Source: Bacilli bacterium
GTDB lineage: Bacteria; Bacillota_I; Bacilli_A; RFN20; CAG-826
Reading direction: 5' to 3'
Assembly: GCA_017447725.1 (NCBI GenBank)
Contig: JAFSMX010000003.1
Span: 1-48,586, forward strand
DNA: 48,586 nucleotides
This document shows, one piece after another, positions 24,306-31,065 of this stretch. Position numbers and translations under genes: made by a program. The notes beneath the pieces are model-generated. The model did not search any database, had not been told where the DNA came from, and saw nothing but the letters and a program-made list of their open reading frames with translations. Within the stretch, counting starts at the first letter, position 1. Each line of letters begins with the position of its first letter.

Positions 24306-24629
24306 GTTCATATATTTAGACCACGGGCGCTATGAACTAGCATTAGCAAAGTCGACCATACGCAGGTAAACTGAGGCCAATGGGTATGTGGACTATCACA
24401 CTACGTGTTAGGGTGTGGTAATAGGGAAAGTATTGCCCAGTAGTGATATGAAGATATAAGTAGAAGAGGTCGCGACTTTGTAGACACTCTTATATCCAAA
24501 AAGATCATCGCGCTCCCTACAATTATTTTATAATTGAGCATGTGGCCATCACAAGGATGATGTAACACCAGTAGTTACGGGACTTAGTCGATAACTACAA
24601 AAGGTGTTTTCATTATGGTGATGGCTTTT
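24306..24629 (+). ncRNA. Large structured RNA, copy B (unrecognised family)
   Basis: Helices: P1 24306-24312/24331-24337; P2, absent in copy A, 24351-24361/24384-24393; P3 24394-24401/24413-24420 with loop TACGTGTTAGG; P4 24422-24427/24514-24519 with AAGTATTGCCCAG at 24428-24440 and an inner hairpin 24453-24460/24489-24496; P5 24520-24526/24530-24536; P6 24545-24552/24618-24625; P7 24564-24569/24603-24608; and P8 24571-24577/24592-24598. The paired segments differ in sequence from copy A but keep complementarity, for example P6 GCCATCAC/GTGATGGC against GCCGTCAC/GTGACGGC. About 73 nt longer than copy A, mostly from P2 and the inner part of P4. The unknown 117-residue ORF follows. Confidence 0.8.
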
Positions 24630-24634
24630 ATTAT

Positions 24635-24672
24635 CTCCTTTTGAAGGCACCGCTACTGTCTAAAGAAAGGAG
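24635..24672 (+). promoter_or_regulatory. Anti-Shine-Dalgarno hairpin before the 117-residue ORF
   Basis: CTCCTTT (24635-24641) is perfectly complementary to AAAGGAG (24666-24672), the ribosome site of the ORF at 24681. Same arrangement as after copy A, although the sequences of the two hairpins differ. Confidence 0.55.
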
Positions 24673-24680
24673 GAACTAAT

Positions 24681-25034
24681 ATGCCTTTTAAAAACTACAA
24701 CGGGCCAGACAAGTACCATTTTAGAATATATAAAAAGGGAAAGTCTCATCCATTTATCGTTGCGGTAGTCGAAGAAACAGAAATTGACGGAAAAATGTAT
24801 CTTTCTGGATACATGTTTACTCATTCTGTATTAAGAGTTCTTAGTAAGCCTAACGACTACATAAAAATGGTAGCAAATCCTAATCCTAATGATGATGCAG
24901 AATCGTTTTTATGTATAAGAAGAGTGTCGCATGCTGAAGCTAATGCATTTTCAAAGCCATATAACAATTGGCATTTGTCAAAAGAAGATGAAAAAACGAT
25001 TGATGAATTAGAGAAAAAATATTTTTCTAAATAA
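24681..25034 (+). CDS. Unrecognised 117-residue protein downstream of RNA copy B
   Basis: I do not recognise this protein. It is soluble, rich in Lys, Tyr, Asn and Pro, and has an alternating pattern in residues about 10-65 (YHFRIYKKG, FIVAVVEE, YLSGYMFTHS) suggesting a small beta-barrel. NPNPNDDAES and FSKPYNNWHLSKEDEKTID follow, the latter a likely C-terminal helix. Size and fold type would suit a toxin-like or RNA-binding protein, but no catalytic set can be named. A strong ribosome site (AAAGGAGG) is present, which RNA copy B can mask. It is followed at once by a terminator, so RNA and ORF form one self-contained unit. Confidence 0.7.
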   Translation: MPFKNYNGPDKYHFRIYKKGKSHPFIVAVVEETEIDGKMYLSGYMFTHSVLRVLSKPNDYIKMVANPNPNDDAESFLCIRRVSHAEANAFSKPYNNWHLSKEDEKTIDELEKKYFSK

Positions 25035-25036
25035 TC

Positions 25037-25087
25037 AAAAAAAGATCCGCTTTATGGCTTTCATGTCATAATTGATGGATCTTTTTT
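25037..25087 (+). terminator. Intrinsic terminator of the RNA B-ORF unit
   Basis: A7-GATCC pairs with GGATC-T6; the 28-nt loop has an inner ATGGC/GTCAT stem. Confidence 0.85.
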
Positions 25088-25092
25088 ATTTA

Positions 25093-25180
25093 CAACTAGA
25101 CGCTTCTCCTAAGAAGCTGGGTTTCCCACGAAGACTAGTTGCTATCAACGGATTGCCCTATACTTGGCCAGGATACCGTT
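25093..25180. other. Compact three-way-junction-like element of unknown nature
   Basis: CAACTAG (25093-25099) pairs with CTAGTTG (25135-25141) and encloses two perfect hairpins, GCTTCT-CCTA-AGAAGC (25102-25117) and TGGG-TTT-CCCA (25118-25128). Further on, AACGG (25147-25151) pairs with CCGTT (25176-25180). No ORF. It may be a remnant of an insertion-sequence end (IS200/IS605 right ends carry such hairpins) or a small RNA. I cannot decide. Confidence 0.45.
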
Positions 25181-25218
25181 AGAATCATTAGAAATGTATT
25201 AAATAATTAATACAATTT

Positions 25219-25292
25219 TGGCGGGGGTGGCAGGAATCGAACCCACATTAGCGGTTTTGGAGACCGTTGTACTACCATTGTACGACACCCCC
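25219..25292 (-). tRNA. tRNA-Trp (anticodon CCA)
   Basis: The 7-bp acceptor stem is GGGGGTG/CACCCCC, discriminator G, with encoded CCA (25219-25221). The anticodon loop is CTCCAAA with anticodon CCA, and the T-arm is GGGTTCGATTCC-like. This is the only Trp tRNA visible; it reads UGG only, in line with TGA serving as stop. Confidence 0.95.
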
Positions 25293-25348
25293 GGTGCGAT
25301 AGTAATTATAGATATTAAATCTATTTTTCTCAATAAATATTTATCAAA

Positions 25349-26410
25349 TTAGAATTGTCCTTTTTTGACAAAGATATTTTCTAGTTCACTACTTTGGTTA
25401 TTTAGTTTAAATAGAGTTGCCCCACTTAAATAAACTTCTTCATTATCGATTGTTCCGCCAAATTCACCAGTTTTTAAAGAGGAAGTTAACCACACTCCAT
25501 TATATTTGATGGAGAAACAGTTTCCATGTTGATGTCCGGCGACAATGTTATCAATATTTATCGACTGAGCAAAATCAAAGAAGCCGTTTTGCTGTGAACC
25601 ACCTAAATAATAGTAGTGATACATCTCACCTCTTTTTTCTACTCCAGGCACTCCACTTTGATAAGCATAATAAGCGTTAATGTATTCTGGGAGAGGTTTA
25701 TGCATAAAAGCAAAGCTTTTTGGAAGACTTCCTTCCACTTCTTTTACTCCATTAGCAATCCATTTAAAGTAAGAGATTTGTTGATCGTTAACCTTCTCAT
25801 TTACACCAGAATCAACCATATAAAGAAGAGAATAAGTTTTATTATCTTCCATCACACGAATCGCGTAGTTTCCTAAAGAGTCAATGTTTGTCGGTCCTCT
25901 TTTGAAAAGTGAGTATTTACCATTCTCATAAAGATCACAACAATAGTTTGGAGTTGCAACAGCAACATGACCTTCGTTACCAAAATCATGGTTTCCATAA
26001 ATAGGAGCGTATGGAATCTTATAATCGTCTAACCAGGAAATAATATTCATTAAGGAATAACGATTCTCATTAGACCAGGTTTGATCACCAGTTAAAGTAA
26101 TTAAATGAGGTTTAGTTTGTTCAACTAGATATGTCATTTCTTTATGAACTTTATCGCGGTTAAACATGTTTTCTAAATCACAGATTTGAATATCAGCAAA
26201 ATTAAGAATACGGAACTCTTCACCGCTTTTCTTTTCAACCTTTGGTAGAGAATTAATATCAAATGGATCAGTTTCCTTCCAATCATAATGAACATCTTTT
26301 CCTTTGTAGTGATGTAGATAAGAAAAATAGATAAAACCGAAAACTCCGAGCGCGAGTGCACCGACTGAGCTAAGAGAAATAATAAGTTTTAACCGAGTTT
26401 TTTTATTCAT
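25349..26410 (-). CDS. Membrane-anchored metallophosphoesterase (calcineurin-like)
   Basis: A 353-residue protein with one N-terminal membrane helix (about 8-32) and an extracytoplasmic phosphoesterase domain. The metal-binding motifs are in order: FADIQICD near residues 70-77 (the second acidic/His position of the usual DxH is Gln), LTGDQ near 105, YGNHDFG near 138, and AGHQHG near 294. All dinuclear metal ligands except that DxH position look normal; the D-I-Q variant occurs in Dcr2-like and SbcD-like subgroups. Substrate unknown. Weak ribosome site; no partner genes. Confidence 0.82.
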   Translation of the reverse strand: MNKKTRLKLIISLSSVGALALGVFGFIYFSYLHHYKGKDVHYDWKETDPFDINSLPKVEKKSGEEFRILNFADIQICDLENMFNRDKVHKEMTYLVEQTKPHLITLTGDQTWSNENRYSLMNIISWLDDYKIPYAPIYGNHDFGNEGHVAVATPNYCCDLYENGKYSLFKRGPTNIDSLGNYAIRVMEDNKTYSLLYMVDSGVNEKVNDQQISYFKWIANGVKEVEGSLPKSFAFMHKPLPEYINAYYAYQSGVPGVEKRGEMYHYYYLGGSQQNGFFDFAQSINIDNIVAGHQHGNCFSIKYNGVWLTSSLKTGEFGGTIDNEEVYLSGATLFKLNNQSSELENIFVKKGQF

Positions 26411-26439
26411 TAATTTATTGGAGTTTTGACCGTAATTTA

Positions 26440-26470
26440 TAAAAAATTAACCAGAAATTCCCGGTTAATT
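26440..26470 (-). terminator. Intrinsic terminator of the Trk-YqeY operon
   Basis: AATTAACC and GGTTAATT pair with a 10-nt loop; on the minus strand a run of T follows. Contains one copy of the 18-nt AACC...GGTT palindrome. Confidence 0.8.
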
Positions 26471-26485
26471 TAATATTTTTTGTTT

Positions 26486-26908
26486 TTATTGTCCACGAGC
26501 AATTTTGCTCACAAGAGACATATCAACTTGGCCATCATAATTAGCCTTGAAATACTTCATCACAGAAGGCATTGATTTATCTTCAAGTTTAGCAATCACA
26601 GCGCGTATTTCATCTTCACTCATCATCTTTGGAAGATACTTTTCAATAACGGCTTTTTGTTGATCAATTGCTTTTGCTTCTTCTAAACGACCGGTCTTGA
26701 TATTGCCTTCCTTTTCTTCATCAAGTTCTTTGATGACTTTGGAAATAATTTTGATTAGGTCAGCATCAGTGGCTTCTTTGCCTTGTGATTTAAGTTCAAT
26801 CGCATTCATACGGTAACGATTGATAACAACGCTTAAAACAGCACGAGTGACTTGGTCACGCGCTTTTAAAGCGGCGATATTAGCTTGTTCGAGTTCATTA
26901 ATTAACAT
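26486..26908 (-). CDS. yqeY: GatB/YqeY domain protein
   Basis: A 140-residue stand-alone YqeY protein, related to the C-terminal domain of the GatB subunit of the tRNA amidotransferase. It is all-helical: MLINELEQANIAALKARD at the start and the small C-terminal domain near IEKYLPKMMSEDEI to SLVSKIARG. It is thought to bind tRNA, but its role is unclear. AAAGGAG ribosome site. It lies 2 bp after the TrkH gene and is the last gene of the potassium operon before a terminator. Confidence 0.9.
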   Translation of the reverse strand: MLINELEQANIAALKARDQVTRAVLSVVINRYRMNAIELKSQGKEATDADLIKIISKVIKELDEEKEGNIKTGRLEEAKAIDQQKAVIEKYLPKMMSEDEIRAVIAKLEDKSMPSVMKYFKANYDGQVDMSLVSKIARGQ

Positions 26909-26910
26909 AG

Positions 26911-28407
26911 TTAATCAATCTCCTTTCTAAAGATATCATGTCCGATTCGATAGAACATGTAGTAAATTGGGATAATTTCAAGACGTCCGGCAAACATACC
27001 TAAAGTCATGGTCCAAAGCATCGCGTTATTGGCTTGGAAAGTTAAACCACATGACATACCAGTTGAAGATAAAGCGTTAGCGAATTCAAACGCACATTCT
27101 CCAAAGGAGAAGTGTCCACCGCCAAAGACCATTACAAGGAATGTTCCGGTAAATAAAGTAACAATGTAAATCAAAATATAGCCATAGGCTTCACTGATTT
27201 CGCCCTGTTCAACAATTCGAGATTGTCCACAACGATAAATACGTTGCGGATAATACATATTTTTTGATGCACTTCTTTCACGTAAGTTCCAATGGAATGC
27301 TTTAAACGCTAAAGCAACACGGTATTGTTTTGCACCACCAGCCGTGGAACCCATTCCACCACCGATGATACACATCATAACAACTAAGAATGTTGTTCCA
27401 ACAGTTGAGGTCACGCCAAAGGCGTAAGTTGCTGGTACATTTGTAAATCCAGATGTTGTGATGGCGGAAATGTAAGTGAAGATACCATAGCTAAGTGAAT
27501 CTCCAAAATTAAATCCGTTTGGTCCAACAAGGAACGAAAGAACAAACAACGGAATCATAATTAATGATAAAACGGCAAAGAAACGAATTTCTAAGTCACG
27601 AGTGACACGTTTAAACTTACCAGTGATTAAGAAGAGGTGAATTAAGAAATTGGTTCCTCCAAGAAGCATGAGCACAGAACAAATAATCTGATTAGCGGTT
27701 TGGTTTCCACCAGCAGCCATTAAACCTCCTGCTTGTGAGGAGAATCCACCAGTTGCAATCGCAGCAATGGAGTGGTTTATGGCATCAAAGGCGCTCATTC
27801 CAGAAATAATGAAGGCCACTGTTCCTAAGAAAATGTAGAGTATATAAATGCCTAAAATAAGTCGAGCTGACTTAGTCAGGTTTGGCATTAACTTATCGTT
27901 ATGACCTTCCGCGATATAAAGACGCAATCCATAACGATCACTTAACGCGGATGTGATAATTAAGACCAAACCAACTCCACCAAAGAAGAGGAGTAAGCTT
28001 CGATAGAAGATGTAGACGTGATAGTCCCACATATTGAAACGTGTTAAACCTATTGTGGCAAATCCACTGGTTGTTTCAAACACCGCTTCAGTAAAGCTCA
28101 TTTTGCCACTTAAAAGAAATGGTAAAGAGCAGATTAAAATAGCTAAAATCCATAGCAAAACCAATATAACTTGGTCTTGATGCTTACCTAAACGTGCTCT
28201 TTCTCGTTTAAAGATTAAGATGAAATATAGCGCTGCACCAACGGCTAACGTAATTAAACCTGGAAGATAGAAGTTAATTGCTAAATGACTTTCTTCTGGA
28301 TAGAAGATAAGCATAACTAAAGGAATAAAGGTAATCATCGAGATAAACATCAGGAAGATACCTAAGTATCCAAAAATTAATCGATATCCACTAGCAAGTT
28401 TTTTCAT
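26911..28407 (-). CDS. trkH: Potassium uptake channel subunit TrkH/KtrB
   Basis: A 498-residue membrane channel subunit that imports K+ with TrkA-type regulators. Four pore repeats are visible by their filter strands: TTSGFATIG, AIATGGFSS, ITTSGFTN and SSTGMSCGL. GGMGSTAGGAK in the third repeat gating loop is a hallmark of the family. About ten to eleven hydrophobic helices. The gene sits 2 bp after the adjoining trkA gene (28410), in an operon of two TrkA proteins, TrkH and YqeY. Confidence 0.95.
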   Translation of the reverse strand: MKKLASGYRLIFGYLGIFLMFISMITFIPLVMLIFYPEESHLAINFYLPGLITLAVGAALYFILIFKRERARLGKHQDQVILVLLWILAILICSLPFLLSGKMSFTEAVFETTSGFATIGLTRFNMWDYHVYIFYRSLLLFFGGVGLVLIITSALSDRYGLRLYIAEGHNDKLMPNLTKSARLILGIYILYIFLGTVAFIISGMSAFDAINHSIAAIATGGFSSQAGGLMAAGGNQTANQIICSVLMLLGGTNFLIHLFLITGKFKRVTRDLEIRFFAVLSLIMIPLFVLSFLVGPNGFNFGDSLSYGIFTYISAITTSGFTNVPATYAFGVTSTVGTTFLVVMMCIIGGGMGSTAGGAKQYRVALAFKAFHWNLRERSASKNMYYPQRIYRCGQSRIVEQGEISEAYGYILIYIVTLFTGTFLVMVFGGGHFSFGECAFEFANALSSTGMSCGLTFQANNAMLWTMTLGMFAGRLEIIPIYYMFYRIGHDIFRKEID

Positions 28408-28409
28408 TT

Positions 28410-29075
28410 TTATTCAGCAGTTTGAACGAATTTAATAATGGCATCCTTTTCTTCAGGGGTTGTCACGATAACAAGTTTATCCTTTGGAAGGATGACTGTT
28501 TGACCATTTGGAATAATAGCGTGAGGTTTACGGTAAATACAGGAAATTGTTCCGGTTTTTGGGAAATCAATATCCATAATCTTTCTACGAGCAATGTAGT
28601 AGGTATCTTTGACAACAATTTCAACCATGACAATGGAGTTATCTTCGATAGATACTTGTTTGATGAAATCTTCTAAAGAAGATTCGGCAATTAAAGAATC
28701 CGCAAGAAGTGCGGTTGAGGAAATGACTGAGTCAATTCCTAAGTCTCTAAATAAAGACACGTTTTTTGGGTTGGAGACTGTACAAATTGTTTTACGTGCT
28801 CCAAAAGCTTTCTTCGCAAGTAAACAAGCGGCAAAGTTATCGGCATCTTTATAACCTAAAGCCATAAAGATATCACAGTCACGAATGCGAGCTTGTTCAA
28901 GAACTTCCTTCTTGTTTGGGTGTCCATAAATAACTGGAATATTGTTCTTATCAGAGAGGTATTTAGCACTATCCTTATTATCATTTATGAGAATAATTTG
29001 GTGCTTCTTATGGTGTTTATAGATGCCGATTACATAGTCAGCAGCATGCATACCGTTAGCAATAACGATCTTCAT
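28410..29075 (-). CDS. TrkA/KtrA-type RCK subunit, with degenerate nucleotide motif
   Basis: A 221-residue cytosolic RCK protein: TrkA-N domain about 1-130, TrkA-C domain about 140-221 (TVILPKDKLVIVT at the end). The Rossmann glycine motif at the N-terminus is degenerate (IANGMHAADY where G-x-G-x-x-G is expected), so nucleotide binding may be lost or altered. It lies 2 bp after the complete-motif TrkA-N protein and 2 bp before trkH. The two proteins may form a mixed ring, with only one binding nucleotide; this is inference. Confidence 0.88.
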   Translation of the reverse strand: MKIVIANGMHAADYVIGIYKHHKKHQIILINDNKDSAKYLSDKNNIPVIYGHPNKKEVLEQARIRDCDIFMALGYKDADNFAACLLAKKAFGARKTICTVSNPKNVSLFRDLGIDSVISSTALLADSLIAESSLEDFIKQVSIEDNSIVMVEIVVKDTYYIARRKIMDIDFPKTGTISCIYRKPHAIIPNGQTVILPKDKLVIVTTPEEKDAIIKFVQTAE

Positions 29076-29077
29076 AA

Positions 29078-29509
29078 TTATTTACCTCCTCTCATTAAGT
29101 TAAATTTATCGAAGGAAAGTTCGAGTGGGAAAATAACTTTCACACCCAATCCTTTTAAAAGGATTTCGTTATCTGGGTCAGAAAGACGAACATAGACGTT
29201 TGGAACGTTATAAAGTTTCTTCGCGATTGTGGCGACTAAAACATTAATCGAATCATCACCAGTAACAATGACAGCTTCCTTACAGGATTTAATATAAGCT
29301 GATTCTAGAACTTCTAAGTCAGTACATTCTCCCACAATTGTGTAGCCAGAGAAGTCTTCGCTAAGTCTTTCGAAAGATCTTTCTGATTCATCAACAATGA
29401 GAATATTTTTGCCTTCTTTAGAAAACTTGTTCGCAATTGTTGCGCCAAGTTGGCCACAACCAATGACGAGAGTTTTATTTTTTAAACTAATACCGGTTGG
29501 TTTTTTCAT
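29078..29509 (-). CDS. TrkA-N (RCK) domain protein
   Basis: A 143-residue protein consisting only of a TrkA-N/RCK Rossmann domain: GCGQLGATIA is the nucleotide motif, and VDESERSFERL the acidic strand end. It lacks the TrkA-C domain present in its neighbour. First gene of the potassium operon, with an AAAGGAG site 8 nt before the ATG. Usually one KtrA-type protein suffices; here a short nucleotide-binding RCK protein and a long RCK protein with TrkA-C share the job. Confidence 0.88.
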   Translation of the reverse strand: MKKPTGISLKNKTLVIGCGQLGATIANKFSKEGKNILIVDESERSFERLSEDFSGYTIVGECTDLEVLESAYIKSCKEAVIVTGDDSINVLVATIAKKLYNVPNVYVRLSDPDNEILLKGLGVKVIFPLELSFDKFNLMRGGK

Positions 29510-29560
29510 AAATGAATCTCCTTTATTAAGGGACGCATAAGGTCATTATATTATACAAGT

Positions 29561-29600
29561 AAAAGAAAAAGACAAGTCTTTATTCATTTTTACTTGTCTT
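29561..29600 (-). terminator. Intrinsic terminator of the thyA-folA operon
   Basis: AAGACAAGT pairs with ACTTGTCTT across a 14-nt loop; T-rich run on the minus strand. It starts right at the folA stop codon. Confidence 0.75.
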
Positions 29601-30112
29601 TATTCAATGTCTTTTTTGGAGTGATTTTGATAGTAACAGAAACGGATTTTGTATCCGTTATCTTCAAGTGGTTCACTTTCGGATAAACATTCAAATGATT
29701 CGATTTCATCGATGTTATCAAAGAAGACCTCGGCTCCACCATCGGCATCAACCTTCGTAAGATAAACTCCATCGACATACGGTAGAGTTTGGTGATAGAT
29801 TGAGGCACCTCCAATCACGAAGACATCTTCTTTCTCTCCATGTTTCTTTAGAAGTCGAAGGAATTCGTTAAAGTCATGGACATTAACACAACCTTCATAG
29901 TTATGATCGATGTCCTTAGAAAGAACAATATTTGTTCTCTTTGGGAGCGGTTTTTGGCCTGGGAAAGATAACAAAGTATTTTCTCCCATCGCTACGACGT
30001 GACCTCGTGTTTTTTCTCTAAAGTAAGACATATCTTTTGGTAGATGAAAAAGAAGATCGTTTTTCTTTCCGATCCCAAACTTTTTATCAACACAAAGAAT
30101 CGAGTAAATCAT
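29600..30112 (-). CDS. folA: Dihydrofolate reductase
   Basis: A 170-residue DHFR that reduces dihydrofolate with NADPH. It begins with MIYSILCVDKKFGIGKKNDLLFHLP, split here as the substrate and Met20 loop region (GIGKKNDLLFHLP). The acidic catalytic residue is the Asp in KNDLLFHLP. GHVVAMGENTLLS is the NADPH-binding strand, where the usual GRxT reads GENT, and VFVIGGASIYHQTLP is the second signature. It follows thyA by 8 bp, the common pairing, as ThyA generates dihydrofolate. Confidence 0.93.
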   Translation of the reverse strand: MIYSILCVDKKFGIGKKNDLLFHLPKDMSYFREKTRGHVVAMGENTLLSFPGQKPLPKRTNIVLSKDIDHNYEGCVNVHDFNEFLRLLKKHGEKEDVFVIGGASIYHQTLPYVDGVYLTKVDADGGAEVFFDNIDEIESFECLSESEPLEDNGYKIRFCYYQNHSKKDIE

Positions 30113-30120
30113 AGATTTAA

Positions 30121-30951
30121 TTAGATGGCGACTGGAATCTTTTTATCTAGAGGTTCGTATTCATAATCCACGAGTTTAAAGCTATCAACTGTGAAATCAT
30201 AGAAGTTCTTAATTGTTGGATCCATGATTAGTTTTGGAGCTTTATGTTGTGGCTTGGCAATAACTTCTTTGACGATGTCAACATGACGGTCATAGATGTG
30301 AGCGTCAGCAATAACGTGAACTAATGTTCCTGGTTTAAGACCAGAAACTTGAGCAAACATCATTAATAATAAGGAATATTGAAGAACATTCCAGTTATTC
30401 GCGGTAAGCATGTCATTGCTTCTTTGGTTAAGAATACCATTTAAGGTGTCACCAGTGACATTAAATGTCATCGAGTAAGCACATGGATAAAGGTTCATCT
30501 CATGGAGATCTTCGAAGTTATAGATATTGGTCATAATTCTTCGAGATTGTGGGTTATGTTTTAAGTCATATAGAACACGGTCGACTTGGTCGAATTCACC
30601 TTCTGGATATTTACTCTTTTTGGCGAGTTGATAACCATAGGCTTTACCGATTGAGCCAGTTTCATCAGCCCAACTATCCCAAATATGACTTTTTAAGTCA
30701 TGAATGTTGTTAGATTTCTTTTGCCAAATCCAGAGAAGTTCATCTAAGCAGGATTTGAAAGCAGTTTTACGAATAGTGAGAATTGGTAATTCTTCTTGTA
30801 AATTATAGCGATTAACAATGCAGAATTTTTTCACGGTGTGGGCTGGAGTTCCATCTTCCCAATGTGGACGAACTGGAAGGTCTGTATCCCAGAATCCGTT
30901 CTCTAAAATATCCTTCATGTTTTCGACAAAAATTTGATCAGCACGAGACAT
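30121..30951 (-). CDS. thyA: Thymidylate synthase
   Basis: A 276-residue thymidylate synthase that methylates dUMP using methylene-tetrahydrofolate. The catalytic Cys is in LYPCAYSM near residue 156, a variant of the usual PPCH. The phosphate-binding motif is QRSNDM, and NNWNVLQY replaces the common G-x-P-F-N-I-x-x-Y. LWIWQKKSN and GKAYGYQL are family-typical. Promoter TG-C-TACAAT and a GAGGT site precede it. First gene of the thyA-folA operon. Confidence 0.94.
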   Translation of the reverse strand: MSRADQIFVENMKDILENGFWDTDLPVRPHWEDGTPAHTVKKFCIVNRYNLQEELPILTIRKTAFKSCLDELLWIWQKKSNNIHDLKSHIWDSWADETGSIGKAYGYQLAKKSKYPEGEFDQVDRVLYDLKHNPQSRRIMTNIYNFEDLHEMNLYPCAYSMTFNVTGDTLNGILNQRSNDMLTANNWNVLQYSLLLMMFAQVSGLKPGTLVHVIADAHIYDRHVDIVKEVIAKPQHKAPKLIMDPTIKNFYDFTVDSFKLVDYEYEPLDKKIPVAI

Positions 30952-30970
30952 AGTTTTTTACCTCGCAAGT

Positions 30971-30979
30971 ATTGTAGCA
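30971..30979 (-). promoter_or_regulatory. Extended -10 of the thyA-folA operon
   Basis: TG-C-TACAAT on the minus strand; leader about 13 nt with GAGGT, so a normal, not leaderless, start at 30951. Confidence 0.55.
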
Positions 30980-31065
30980 AAATGGATGATTAATTTTAAG
31001 AGAAATTCGAACAAATAAAAAATTTCTTTCTTTTTTTAAAAAGAGTAAATAAAATAATGCCGATT

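Noticed and set aside
25219-25292. Possible use of TGA as Trp (mycoplasma-type code)
   Set aside because: Only a CCA-anticodon Trp tRNA is seen, and TGA ends the antitoxin, the HTH gene and others in sensible places.
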